A DNA stretch of 42,442 nt, taken from JAFGCN01 sp964547015 (GTDB lineage: Archaea; Aenigmatarchaeota; Aenigmatarchaeia; QMZS01). The DNA is taken from contig CAZJKT010000008.1 in the NCBI GenBank assembly GCA_964547015.1, forward strand, positions 1 to 42,442, read 5' to 3'. Under the pieces are notes generated by a model. That model saw only the letters and a list, made by a program, of their open reading frames with translations. It made no database searches and was not told where the DNA came from. Below, in pieces: positions 34,912 through 42,442 of this stretch. The translations under genes were made by a program, and so were the position numbers. The first letter of the stretch is position 1; every line of letters starts with the position of its first letter.

Positions 34912-36261
34912 TTACTTTGAAACAGACTTCCCGATTACGATGGGATTTGAGAGAACTGTCTTTTTGAAGCCGTTTGCAGGATAAATTACCCTTGAAAGAG
35001 AGAAAGAATATTCTCCGCCCAAGCCCACTTTAGGCACGATTGAGTACACAAAAACACGGGTTTCCTTTGGCTCAAGCCTTCCTATATGCCAGGTCAGCTT
35101 TATATCATCCCCCTTTCGCGTGATTTTGGCGGGCTTTACCGAAAACTCATTTTTAATCCTAAACAGTGGCTGGACAAAGTCCTCCAAAGAAATAGATGCA
35201 ATCTCTTTATTGGTCTTGTTTATTATCTCAAGGCACACCCTTATCTCCTCGTCCCCTTTAATCCTTGAAACTTTCCCCATAAGCGACTTTTTTAAGGCAA
35301 TATCCTTTTTGGAGACCGAATATGCCATAACCCCAAAAAACAGGGCAAGGACAGCCAAAAGAAGCAAAAACAGATAGTTATATGCGCAGTTTATTGTTTT
35401 TTCTTCCCCCGGGGCCAAAACAAAATTCCAGGTGTACATATACCCCCCTTCAGACACCGACTTCAGGCTACCTTCGGAAGGTTTGAAGAATGGGTCTTTT
35501 GAGGCCTTAACAAACACAGAATATGCCCTTTGCTCTAAATTCGGGCCTTTATTGGTGAATGTTGCTTTTAAGCCCGACCAGACAATATAATCCCAGGATT
35601 CTTCCTTGACCTCAACATAGGTTGCGCTCAGTTGTGTGTGGAGCAGGGTATCTGTGTATACAGCCGCCCCGTTTCTAAGAAGCTTAAATTCTGCGCGGTA
35701 TTCGCCGGGGCCAAACCTGACAGGCTCATTAAACGAATTTGAGCCTGCCAAAAAGCTCTTGGAAAATTCCCTTATAATCAGGCCTTCAGAATAGACCTGC
35801 ACTTTAAGCTCAAGGGGCTCGGAAAGGTATGCTGAAATGCTGATTCCGCTATCGCTGAAGGACGCAAAAGTAACCACCGGTTGGGCGCCCAAAGGCAAAA
35901 GCTCAAGAATTATTTCCTGCGTTTTTTTGTCAAACCGGGATTCTGAAATAATTTCTAGAGGGTAGGTTCCGGGAGCATCTCCTGCCCTCGGAGTGGCAAT
36001 TACCGCCACGCTCAGCCTCTCGCCGGGCTCAAGAAGCACCTGAGAGTCCCTTAGGGTGAGCCAATTATGCCACCCCTTGATATATAAAGTATAGATTGCG
36101 GGCTCTTTATTCGGGTTTTCAACCGAAAAATAGAAAGCGGTGCTTTTTTCAGGCTCTACCGTTATTGTTGCCCCTGACGCAAAAGTCGCCCCAAAGGACA
36201 GATAGAGGGCCAAAAGGGCAAGAGAACATAAAATTAAGCTATTTAATGGCGTTTTCCCCAT
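34912..36261 (-). CDS. Secreted beta-sandwich surface protein with one membrane helix
   Basis: A 449-residue protein. The signal peptide (to about residue 31, FGATFASGA) is followed by a beta-sandwich domain (TVEPEKSTAFYFSVENPNK...WLTLRDSQVLLEPGERLSV) with the pattern of CARDB/NEW3-type Ig-like folds, a second beta region, a membrane helix (about 293-313, NYLFLLLLAVLALFFGVM) and a further beta domain on its far side (about 330-449). It is the first gene of the run ending at 29077. A minus-strand ATATATAT (36282-36289) lies 25 nt before the ATG. Function unknown. Confidence 0.78.
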   Translation of the reverse strand: MGKTPLNSLILCSLALLALYLSFGATFASGATITVEPEKSTAFYFSVENPNKEPAIYTLYIKGWHNWLTLRDSQVLLEPGERLSVAVIATPRAGDAPGTYPLEIISESRFDKKTQEIILELLPLGAQPVVTFASFSDSGISISAYLSEPLELKVQVYSEGLIIREFSKSFLAGSNSFNEPVRFGPGEYRAEFKLLRNGAAVYTDTLLHTQLSATYVEVKEESWDYIVWSGLKATFTNKGPNLEQRAYSVFVKASKDPFFKPSEGSLKSVSEGGYMYTWNFVLAPGEEKTINCAYNYLFLLLLAVLALFFGVMAYSVSKKDIALKKSLMGKVSRIKGDEEIRVCLEIINKTNKEIASISLEDFVQPLFRIKNEFSVKPAKITRKGDDIKLTWHIGRLEPKETRVFVYSIVPKVGLGGEYSFSLSRVIYPANGFKKTVLSNPIVIGKSVSK

Positions 36262-36374
36262 GATAATTATTAGGATTATCCATATATATTACCTATATTA
36301 ATTTTTGGTATCTACTATAATGATTGAGCCTTTCAAAAAGGCAATGAAGTGGCACAATGAAATTTGCCACGAAA
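36262..36374. promoter_or_regulatory. Divergent promoter and leader region upstream of 16S rRNA
   Basis: TATA-like ATATATAT (36282-36289) is 25 nt upstream of the minus-strand ATG at 36261 and can also serve the plus-strand rRNA transcript. A small hairpin, GTGGCA...TGCCAC, lies at about 36350-36370, just before the processing stem. No gene is seen here. Confidence 0.5.
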
Positions 36375-36394
36375 CAGGAATGCTTAATGTGAGG
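36375..36394 (+). other. 16S pre-rRNA processing stem, leader strand (bulge-helix-bulge)
   Basis: CAGGA-ATGC-TTA-ATGTGAGG pairs with the trailer at 37904-37924: outer helix CAGGA/TCCTG, central helix ATGC/GCAT, 3-nt leader bulge TTA, inner helix ATGTGAGG/CCTCACAT. This is the substrate geometry of the archaeal tRNA splicing endonuclease. Confidence 0.8.
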
Positions 36395-36412
36395 AAAATG
36401 TGCAACCGCAGA

Positions 36413-37863
<1,451 letters not shown>

Positions 37864-37867
<4 letters not shown>

Positions 37868-37903
37868 AATTGAAATCTAAAAAGGTTTCAGTAAAAATTG
37901 AGG
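37864..37903 (+). other. Hairpin at the 16S 3' end
   Basis: CCTCAATT (37864-37871) pairs perfectly with AATTGAGG (37896-37903), extended by GAAATC/GGTTTC. In the precursor the last bases of 16S, including the anti-Shine-Dalgarno CCTC, are therefore base-paired until processing. Confidence 0.7.
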
Positions 37904-37924
37904 CCTCACATGCATTAAATCCTG
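37904..37924 (+). other. 16S pre-rRNA processing stem, trailer strand
   Basis: CCTCACAT-GCAT-TAAA-TCCTG pairs with the leader strand at 36375-36394. The trailer bulge is TAAA (4 nt) where the ideal motif has 3 nt. Confidence 0.8.
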
Positions 37925-38027
37925 TTTCGTGGCGCTAAAACTTAATATATCTTTTGGCGAGATTTTTCGGGCTGTTGCCCAAGAGCTTTCCAAAAAAAGC
38001 CTTTTTTATAAAAGAAGTATCTTTTTT

Positions 38028-38351
38028 ATGGCGGAGAATACTTATTTGGGGCTTCTTGCAATATTGTTTGCCATATTCATTTTCGGTATGATTTTTGGGA
38101 CAGACCCGATGAAGCTTCTTGTAATCCTTGCAATCGGCGCCCTTGTGTTTCTTCTTATGACTATAAAGGACACAACCGTCATAATGGGGCTTGTTGTGCT
38201 TATATTTGCGCTCCTGTTCTATTTAATGTACCCTATACAGGGAGTTGCCCAATTCCATTTTTCCGCTTCCGAGGACTATTTTGGCGGGGTGCTATTAATT
38301 CTGATTGTAATTGTAGGATTTGTGCTGGCCTATAAAGCGACAGGGAAGTAA
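38028..38351 (+). CDS. Small multi-pass membrane protein
   Basis: 107 residues from the ATG at 38028 (MAENTYLGLLAILFAIF...). A longer GTG start at 37929 is possible but falls just behind the 16S trailer stem, and the TATA-like TTTATAAA at 38005-38013 favours the shorter form. Hydrophobicity suggests three or four membrane helices (about 6-20, 26-42, 49-66, 85-103) with almost no soluble part. No family recognised. It is the only gene between 16S and the assembly gap. Confidence 0.65.
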   Translation: MAENTYLGLLAILFAIFIFGMIFGTDPMKLLVILAIGALVFLLMTIKDTTVIMGLVVLIFALLFYLMYPIQGVAQFHFSASEDYFGGVLLILIVIVGFVLAYKATGK

Positions 38352-38374
38352 AATACTGGAGTAGGCAAATCTAT

Positions 38375-38474
38375 NNNNNNNNNNNNNNNNNNNNNNNNNN
38401 NNNNNNNNNNNNNNNNNNNNNNNNNNNNNNNNNNNNNNNNNNNNNNNNNNNNNNNNNNNNNNNNNNNNNNNNNN
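38375..38474. other. Scaffold gap (100 N)
   Basis: Exactly 100 undetermined bases, the usual placeholder for an unknown gap length. Gene order across it is not proven. Confidence 0.98.
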
Positions 38475-38512
38475 CATACATCATATATTTATATGCAAAA
38501 AAACTATAAATA

Positions 38513-38538
38513 AAGATACCTTTGTTTAAAGGTATCTT
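38513..38538 (+). terminator. Hairpin followed by T-rich stretch
   Basis: AAGATACCTTT-GTTT-AAAGGTATCTT is a perfect 11-bp stem, then CCATTTTTTATTTT. It looks like an intrinsic terminator for plus-strand transcription coming out of the gap. The following 100 bases (to 38646) contain no gene that I can see. Confidence 0.55.
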
Positions 38539-38646
38539 CCATTTTTTATTTTAGATGCCTTTTCGAGCCTAAGTCCAGAATAACGACCCCAAAACATAAA
38601 AAGATCCGCTAATAAAGTAAGGTTAGCAAAACAAGGCAAACTAAGC

Positions 38647-39054
38647 CTATTTCAGCCTCTCAAGGCCCGATTTTGATATATACTCAAAGCCTTTTTTTGT
38701 CAAAATCCGCCCTTTTTTGGCTGTTTTTGACTGCTCTACAAGCCCGCCGGCCTCAAGCTGCTGCAAAATCACCCTGAGGATTTTTGTTGAGCCCGGAAAG
38801 ACTTTGTCGGTTTTTGAGCCACGGTTTTTCCTGCCCCCAAAATGGTTTGAAAGCCTTTCTGCACCGATTGGCCCGTTCAAATAAACTTTTCTAAGGACCG
38901 ATGCGCTTCTCAACTGCCACCAGTTGTCCTGAATCGGGACTTTTTCCCTTGAGACTCCTGTCTTTACAAATCGCGCCCATTCGGGCATCTCTGCGATTTT
39001 TTCCTTTTTTAGCTCTTCTGAGAGCTTAACCAGTTTCCTTCCTATCTCGTCCAT
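38647..39054 (-). CDS. rps19e: Ribosomal protein eS19
   Basis: A 135-residue small-subunit protein found in archaea and eukaryotes. Family features: MPEWARFVKTGVSRE, DNWWQLRSASVLRKVYLNGP, HFGGRKNRGSKT, and ILRVILQQLEAGGLVEQ followed by GRILTKKGFEYI. Its start lies 29 bases inside the end of the RNase P protein 4 gene, so the two are co-transcribed, a combination of translation and tRNA-processing genes seen in other archaea. Confidence 0.95.
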   Translation of the reverse strand: MDEIGRKLVKLSEELKKEKIAEMPEWARFVKTGVSREKVPIQDNWWQLRSASVLRKVYLNGPIGAERLSNHFGGRKNRGSKTDKVFPGSTKILRVILQQLEAGGLVEQSKTAKKGRILTKKGFEYISKSGLERLK

Positions 39055-39355
39055 TTTTCTTATACGGGTAACGCTTAATATTACTACAATTAAAACATTT
39101 TATATCCACTGTCTTTGTGCTTTTATTTAAAAGGACGCTGCAGGTGCGTCCGGGAACCAAAAGCATATTGCACTTCTTGCAGAATTTGCGCTTTAAGCCC
39201 CTTTCTATAGGCTCCTGGGCTTTCATGGCGATTTTTCGGGCAAGGCGGACATACCTTTTGGCCCTCTCGGAATTGCCCCTGTTTAGCTCATACTCTGCAA
39301 GCTCAAAAAGGATTTTGACCCTATCCCGGGCGATTTCTTTTTTTGGGGTTGGCAT
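39026..39355 (-). CDS. rnp4: Ribonuclease P protein component 4
   Basis: The 109-residue Rpp21 homologue, a protein subunit of archaeal RNase P that trims tRNA 5' leaders. Residues 1-55 are helical (DRVKILFELAEYELNRGN, AKRYVRLARKIAMKAQEPI). The zinc ribbon follows: FCKKCNMLLVPGRTC, then IKCFNCSNIKRYPYKKN. Length and motif order are typical. Overlaps rps19e by 29 bases. Confidence 0.95.
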   Translation of the reverse strand: MPTPKKEIARDRVKILFELAEYELNRGNSERAKRYVRLARKIAMKAQEPIERGLKRKFCKKCNMLLVPGRTCSVLLNKSTKTVDIKCFNCSNIKRYPYKKNGRDRKETG

Positions 39356-39436
39356 AACTAATTGAGGCTAAATATGGCTAATTAACAGCAACTCTTTCCT
39401 AAATCTAAAAAAAGCCCTTTGATAAAAAACAATATT

Positions 39437-39784
39437 ATGGCAATGATTGCATTTCACTTCTCGGGAAGCTATCGGAAGGCGATTTTTAGCGGGGCGAAAA
39501 CCTGCACTGTGATGAAAGGGGAAACTGCATTTAAGCAGGGGCAGGAAGTTTTGCTCTATATATCCCAAACAGAGCGGCTTTTTGACGGGCGGCTTGATGA
39601 GAGGGTTGGAAAGGGGATAATTGAAGAGGTGAGGGTGAAAAAAGTGGGCGAACTGACCCAAAAAGATGCTCTTGAGAGCGGCCACAGAAATCTGGCTCAC
39701 TTAAAGGAGGTCATGAAAGATGCTTACGGTTTTGGGGATGACGGAATAGTCTCTTTTATAAGGTTTAGGGCGGTTTTTGAGTAG
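39437..39784 (+). CDS. ASCH-domain (PUA-like) protein
   Basis: 115 residues from the ATG at 39437; an upstream in-frame start at 39419 or a downstream one at 39443 are alternatives. The sequence FSGSYRKAIFSGAKTCTVMKG, followed by FKQGQEVLLYIS and a closing strand (GIVSFIRFRAVFE), fits the ASCH fold, in which the GxKTxTxR-like loop binds RNA. The usual Arg after T-x-T is replaced (CTVMK). Related proteins act on RNA or modified nucleosides; the role here is not known. Confidence 0.75.
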   Translation: MAMIAFHFSGSYRKAIFSGAKTCTVMKGETAFKQGQEVLLYISQTERLFDGRLDERVGKGIIEEVRVKKVGELTQKDALESGHRNLAHLKEVMKDAYGFGDDGIVSFIRFRAVFE

Positions 39785-39813
39785 GGGGGCATGTATTGCT
39801 TGATATGTCTTAG

Positions 39814-39913
39814 NNNNNNNNNNNNNNNNNNNNNNNNNNNNNNNNNNNNNNNNNNNNNNNNNNNNNNNNNNNNNNNNNNNNNNNNNNNNNNNNNNNNNNN
39901 NNNNNNNNNNNNN
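39814..39913. other. Scaffold gap (100 N)
   Basis: Exactly 100 undetermined bases. The Nudix, C48-like and enolase genes lie on the contig after it and may not be true neighbours of the rRNA region. Confidence 0.98.
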
Positions 39914-39941
39914 TAAAATTAGCTAATTATAAGCTTAAATT

Positions 39942-40352
39942 ATGGATAAAACCTACAGCGCCGGCGGAATTGTGCTCAATCCAAAAGGCGAGGTTTTGGT
40001 TGTCAGCCAGAACGCAAACTCCTGGTCGCTCCCAAAAGGCCACATCGATTCCGGGGAGTCGGCAGTTGGGGCAGCAAAAAGGGAAATCTATGAGGAGTCC
40101 GGGGTTAGGGACCTTGAACTTATAAAGGAGCTTGGAAGCTATGCCCGATATAAAATCGGGCTTGACGGAGGAGATGACCGCTCCGAACTCAAAATAATTT
40201 TTATGTTTCTCTTTAGAGCCAAGCAGGAAAAGCTAAAGCCGATTGATAAGCAAAATCCAGAAGCAAGGTGGGTTTTGCCAAAAGAAGCCGAAAAACTCCT
40301 TACTCACAAAAAGGACAGGGCGTTTTTTAGGAAGTGGTCAAAAACATTATGA
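39942..40352 (+). CDS. Nudix hydrolase
   Basis: A 136-residue protein with a complete Nudix box, GHIDSGESAVGAAKREIYEESGV (pattern G-x5-E-x7-REUxEExGU) at about residues 33-55. The start YSAGGIVLNPKGEVLVVSQ and the later ARWVLPKEAEKLLTH fit the small Ap4A-hydrolase/RNA-pyrophosphohydrolase-like group. It hydrolyses nucleoside diphosphates linked to another moiety; the substrate is not clear. It overlaps the convergent next gene by 6 bases. Confidence 0.9.
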   Translation: MDKTYSAGGIVLNPKGEVLVVSQNANSWSLPKGHIDSGESAVGAAKREIYEESGVRDLELIKELGSYARYKIGLDGGDDRSELKIIFMFLFRAKQEKLKPIDKQNPEARWVLPKEAEKLLTHKKDRAFFRKWSKTL

Positions 40353-41126
40353 CCGTCTAAATTTTCTTTCCAGAGAGCTTCTGATGGATTCTGGTGACCC
40401 AATTTCTATACCCTCATCGGAAGTTTGCCTGCTGACAGGGGTACCAATTTCAATAGATTCCTCAGTCGGCATTATCCCAATATCATCACTATACTCATCC
40501 GGGGGCTTTCCGATTTCGATTAAATCTAATTCCTGAGGCTCACCCAAAATGATCTCCTCTAATTCTTCCAGTTCCAACCTATTCTCAGAATATTCCTTTA
40601 TCGCATAAGCGGCGGCTATTACGAGAGGCCCGCAATTGTAGCCGTCATTCTGGGTTCTCCCCCTTCTGCGAAGAAAATCAATTACCTCTTTTGGAGTAGG
40701 GCTTTCTTTGAAATATTCTTCAAGGAATTCCATATCAGACAATTTATTTGTGGAACCGTCCGAATTATATATCTCTATCCCTTCTTCTCTTTTTTTGTAA
40801 TACCGCCTATCTAGTTTTGGAGAGAGGGCAAGCTTCATGATATCTCCCTCGACACGGATTGTAGTTTCTACAATCCCCCGTAATGGGTCATATACTAATG
40901 CCCTATATTCGTTGTCTTTGACCTTCTTATAATCCAATATTAGCCTCCAGTGAGAACCAGTACGTGCATATGCCGCTTCAATGCCGTAATCCTCTGAAGC
41001 CCTTCGCATATCGAAGTTGTCAAACCAAGTTTTCGCATCCAGAGATCCTCCGGGACGTTTATAGGCACCCTTGGAAATATCCCCCTGTAGCCTTTGTCTA
41101 ACCGACCCCGCAGTTAATTCTCGCAT
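40347..41126 (-). CDS. Ulp1/SENP-like (C48, clan CE) cysteine protease with IEIG repeats
   Basis: A 259-residue soluble protein without a signal peptide. The catalytic set of clan CE proteases appears in the right order: TWFDNFDM (about 33), His59-Trp60 in GSHWRLILDY, Asp80 in VYDPLRG, Gln159 in RTQNDG and Cys165 in GYNCGPLVIAAAYAI. The Gln-to-Cys spacing of 6 equals that of yeast Ulp1. Known members cleave ubiquitin-like proteins or act as host-directed effectors. From about 200 the tail is acidic with repeats (IEIGKP, IGIMP, IEIGTP, IEIGSP). No ubiquitin-like gene is visible nearby. Assigned from motifs only. Confidence 0.72.
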   Translation of the reverse strand: MRELTAGSVRQRLQGDISKGAYKRPGGSLDAKTWFDNFDMRRASEDYGIEAAYARTGSHWRLILDYKKVKDNEYRALVYDPLRGIVETTIRVEGDIMKLALSPKLDRRYYKKREEGIEIYNSDGSTNKLSDMEFLEEYFKESPTPKEVIDFLRRRGRTQNDGYNCGPLVIAAAYAIKEYSENRLELEELEEIILGEPQELDLIEIGKPPDEYSDDIGIMPTEESIEIGTPVSRQTSDEGIEIGSPESIRSSLERKFRRS

Positions 41127-41188
41127 AATTAAATACTATTATAAAACCTCTTTGATAAATAAAATTCCCTCCAATTAAATTATAGCCA

Positions 41189-42439
41189 ATGGAAATTAAA
41201 TCTATAAAGGCGGATTGGATTGCGGATTGCGAGCTAAATAAGACTGTCGGGGTATGGATTAAAACCGATGATGGCGTATTTTTCGGCTCGGCTCCGCAGG
41301 GAACTTCTGACGGGGACTATGAGGCGGTTGCCCTTCCTGTTGAGCAGGCAATTGAGAAAATAAGAAACGCTCTGCCCGACATTATTAACTTCAGCCCGGC
41401 GGATTTGAGAAAGCTTGACGAGTATCTGATGCACTATGGAGGGCCAAGAATGATGCACTTTGGGGCAAACGCATCGGTTGCCCTCAGCTCGGCATGGGCC
41501 AAAATGGCCGCAAAAGCGAGCGGCCTGGAACTGTATGAATATTTTGCCAAGGAGCTTGGAACAGAAATCAAAATGCCTGTCCCCTGCTTCAATATTATAA
41601 ACGGAGGGCTTCACGGGGCGGTTGATTCTCAGGGAAAGCCCTATAACCCTATACAGGAAATTATGCTTATCCCTGCAAAGGCGGAAAGCTTTGAGGAAGC
41701 CTACTCCAAGTCAATGGAGGTTTTTGGGTGGCTCAAAAAAATCACGGGGGAAACACTTGTCGGAAAGGAAGGCGGAATTTCCCCAAAGTGCGGCCTGATA
41801 GAGTCTATCCTCAAAATAAAGGAGGCTATTGAATGGTCGGGGTATGAGGCCCGCGACTTTCGGCTGGCTTTGGACTGCGCGGCAAGCGAGTTTTTTGACA
41901 GCTCTATTGGAAAATACACTCCTGTTTTGGGTGGCGAGCCAAAAGATGTTGAGGAGATGATTTGCTTCTATCGGGAGCTTTTAGCAAATTCACCGATTTG
42001 GATTCTCTCAATTGAAGACCCTTTTGAGCAGAACGACTTTGAGGCGTTTGCCCGATTCACTTCCGAGTTTAAGGAGGTAATTTCTGTGGGCGACGACCTT
42101 TATGCAACACAAACCGATAGGGTGAGGCGGGGGGCAGAATACGGGTCTACAAATGCGGTTTTGGTTAAAATCAACCAGAACGGGACTGTTAGCGGAACCC
42201 TTGACACTATAAAATATGGGCTTGGGCGGGGGATGATGCACATGGTTTCGCACAGAAGCAAAAGGGCGCCAAATGACTTCATAAACACCCACCTTGCAAT
42301 AGCTGTCGGACAGTTCATAAAGCACGGCTCGTCAAGAGGCGAGAGGGTCGAGGTCTATAACGAGCTTTTGAGGATTGAGCGGGAGGCGAAAGAGAGGGGA
42401 GAGCCGATTCCTTATGCCGGGGCTGAGTTGGTTCGATAA
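41189..42439 (+). CDS. eno: Divergent enolase
   Basis: A 416-residue enzyme interconverting 2-phosphoglycerate and phosphoenolpyruvate. Conserved features: INGGLHGA, IQEIMLIP (catalytic Glu), VGKEGGISP (catalytic Glu), metal ligands in ALDCAASEFFD, SIEDPF and GDDLYAT, catalytic Lys in LVKINQNGT, SHRS, and Lys in FIKHGSS. It departs from the family at the N-terminal DSRGNPT motif (here DCELNKTVG), in the first loop (PSGASTG becomes PQGTSDG) and after SHRS (GETED becomes KRAPND). It is probably active because the metal and acid-base residues remain, but it belongs to an unusual branch. Confidence 0.9.
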   Translation: MEIKSIKADWIADCELNKTVGVWIKTDDGVFFGSAPQGTSDGDYEAVALPVEQAIEKIRNALPDIINFSPADLRKLDEYLMHYGGPRMMHFGANASVALSSAWAKMAAKASGLELYEYFAKELGTEIKMPVPCFNIINGGLHGAVDSQGKPYNPIQEIMLIPAKAESFEEAYSKSMEVFGWLKKITGETLVGKEGGISPKCGLIESILKIKEAIEWSGYEARDFRLALDCAASEFFDSSIGKYTPVLGGEPKDVEEMICFYRELLANSPIWILSIEDPFEQNDFEAFARFTSEFKEVISVGDDLYATQTDRVRRGAEYGSTNAVLVKINQNGTVSGTLDTIKYGLGRGMMHMVSHRSKRAPNDFINTHLAIAVGQFIKHGSSRGERVEVYNELLRIEREAKERGEPIPYAGAELVR

Positions 42440-42442
42440 ATC

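Noticed and set aside
37929..38027. GTG start extending the small membrane protein by 33 residues
   Set aside because: It would start 5 nt after the 16S processing stem, and a TATA-like sequence precedes the internal ATG at 38028.
38295..38477. Minus-strand reading frame crossing the N run
   Set aside because: Most of its residues are undetermined; it reflects the gap, not a gene.

Overview
The window is archaeal. The 16S rRNA carries archaeal signature stretches, such as 'acttaaaggaattggcgggg' in the 915 region. The protein genes include the archaea-specific Glu-tRNA(Gln) amidotransferase subunit GatE, RNase P protein 4, ribosomal protein eS19 and an archaeal-type thiolase/HMG-CoA synthase pair. 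Genes are compact, pre-tRNA and pre-rRNA processing use bulge-helix-bulge motifs, and 16S is not followed by 23S. There is also a very large share of cysteine-rich, membrane-anchored surface proteins of unknown function. This combination suggests a small-genome DPANN-type archaeon, but I cannot fix the phylum without a tree. Two runs of exactly 100 N (38375-38474, 39814-39913) are scaffold joins, so linkage across them is uncertain.

Layout. 1-2036: end of an unrecognised gene, a double Kazal-domain protein, a 56-residue zinc-ribbon protein, a DUF192 protein, and a tRNA-Ser(GGA) gene interrupted by two introns. 2073-8233: two pilin-like membrane proteins, a coiled-coil protein overlapping a large cysteine-rich secreted protein, and an MgtE-type Mg transporter. 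8284-18245: housekeeping, with a thiolase to HMG-CoA synthase pair (mevalonate entry; the synthase carries an N-terminal DUF35-like OB domain), an SGNH hydrolase, two orphans, and GatE, a PHP phosphoesterase and IleRS in a row. 18285-36261: a nearly continuous minus-strand block of surface genes, broken by one plus-strand beta-helix protein. It holds two tandem lipoproteins, a series of short K/R-G plus hydrophobic (class III, pilin-like) N-termini, a VWA protein, a transglutaminase-like protein, a metzincin-like zinc protease and several small pilin-like proteins. 36375-37924: the 16S gene and its processing stem. 38028 to the end: a small membrane protein, eS19 and RNase P protein 4, an ASCH protein, a Nudix hydrolase, a Ulp1/C48-like cysteine protease and a divergent enolase.

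How the genes may work together. The surface block reads as one functional unit: many minor-pilin-like membrane anchors, some carrying enzymatic or adhesive heads (transglutaminase triad Cys692-His731-Asp762; metzincin HELGHAMGLGH; VWA MIDAS DTSGS) on stalks of 'DGICDPDC'-type repeats. I infer an extracellular adhesion or processing apparatus, possibly for contact with another cell; this is a hypothesis. Many first genes of transcription units have a TATA-like box centred 22-25 nt upstream of the start codon, so leaderless mRNAs probably dominate. The 16S tail reads ATCACCTC-AATT and allows only a short anti-Shine-Dalgarno, which is matched by GAGGTG before the HMG-CoA synthase start.
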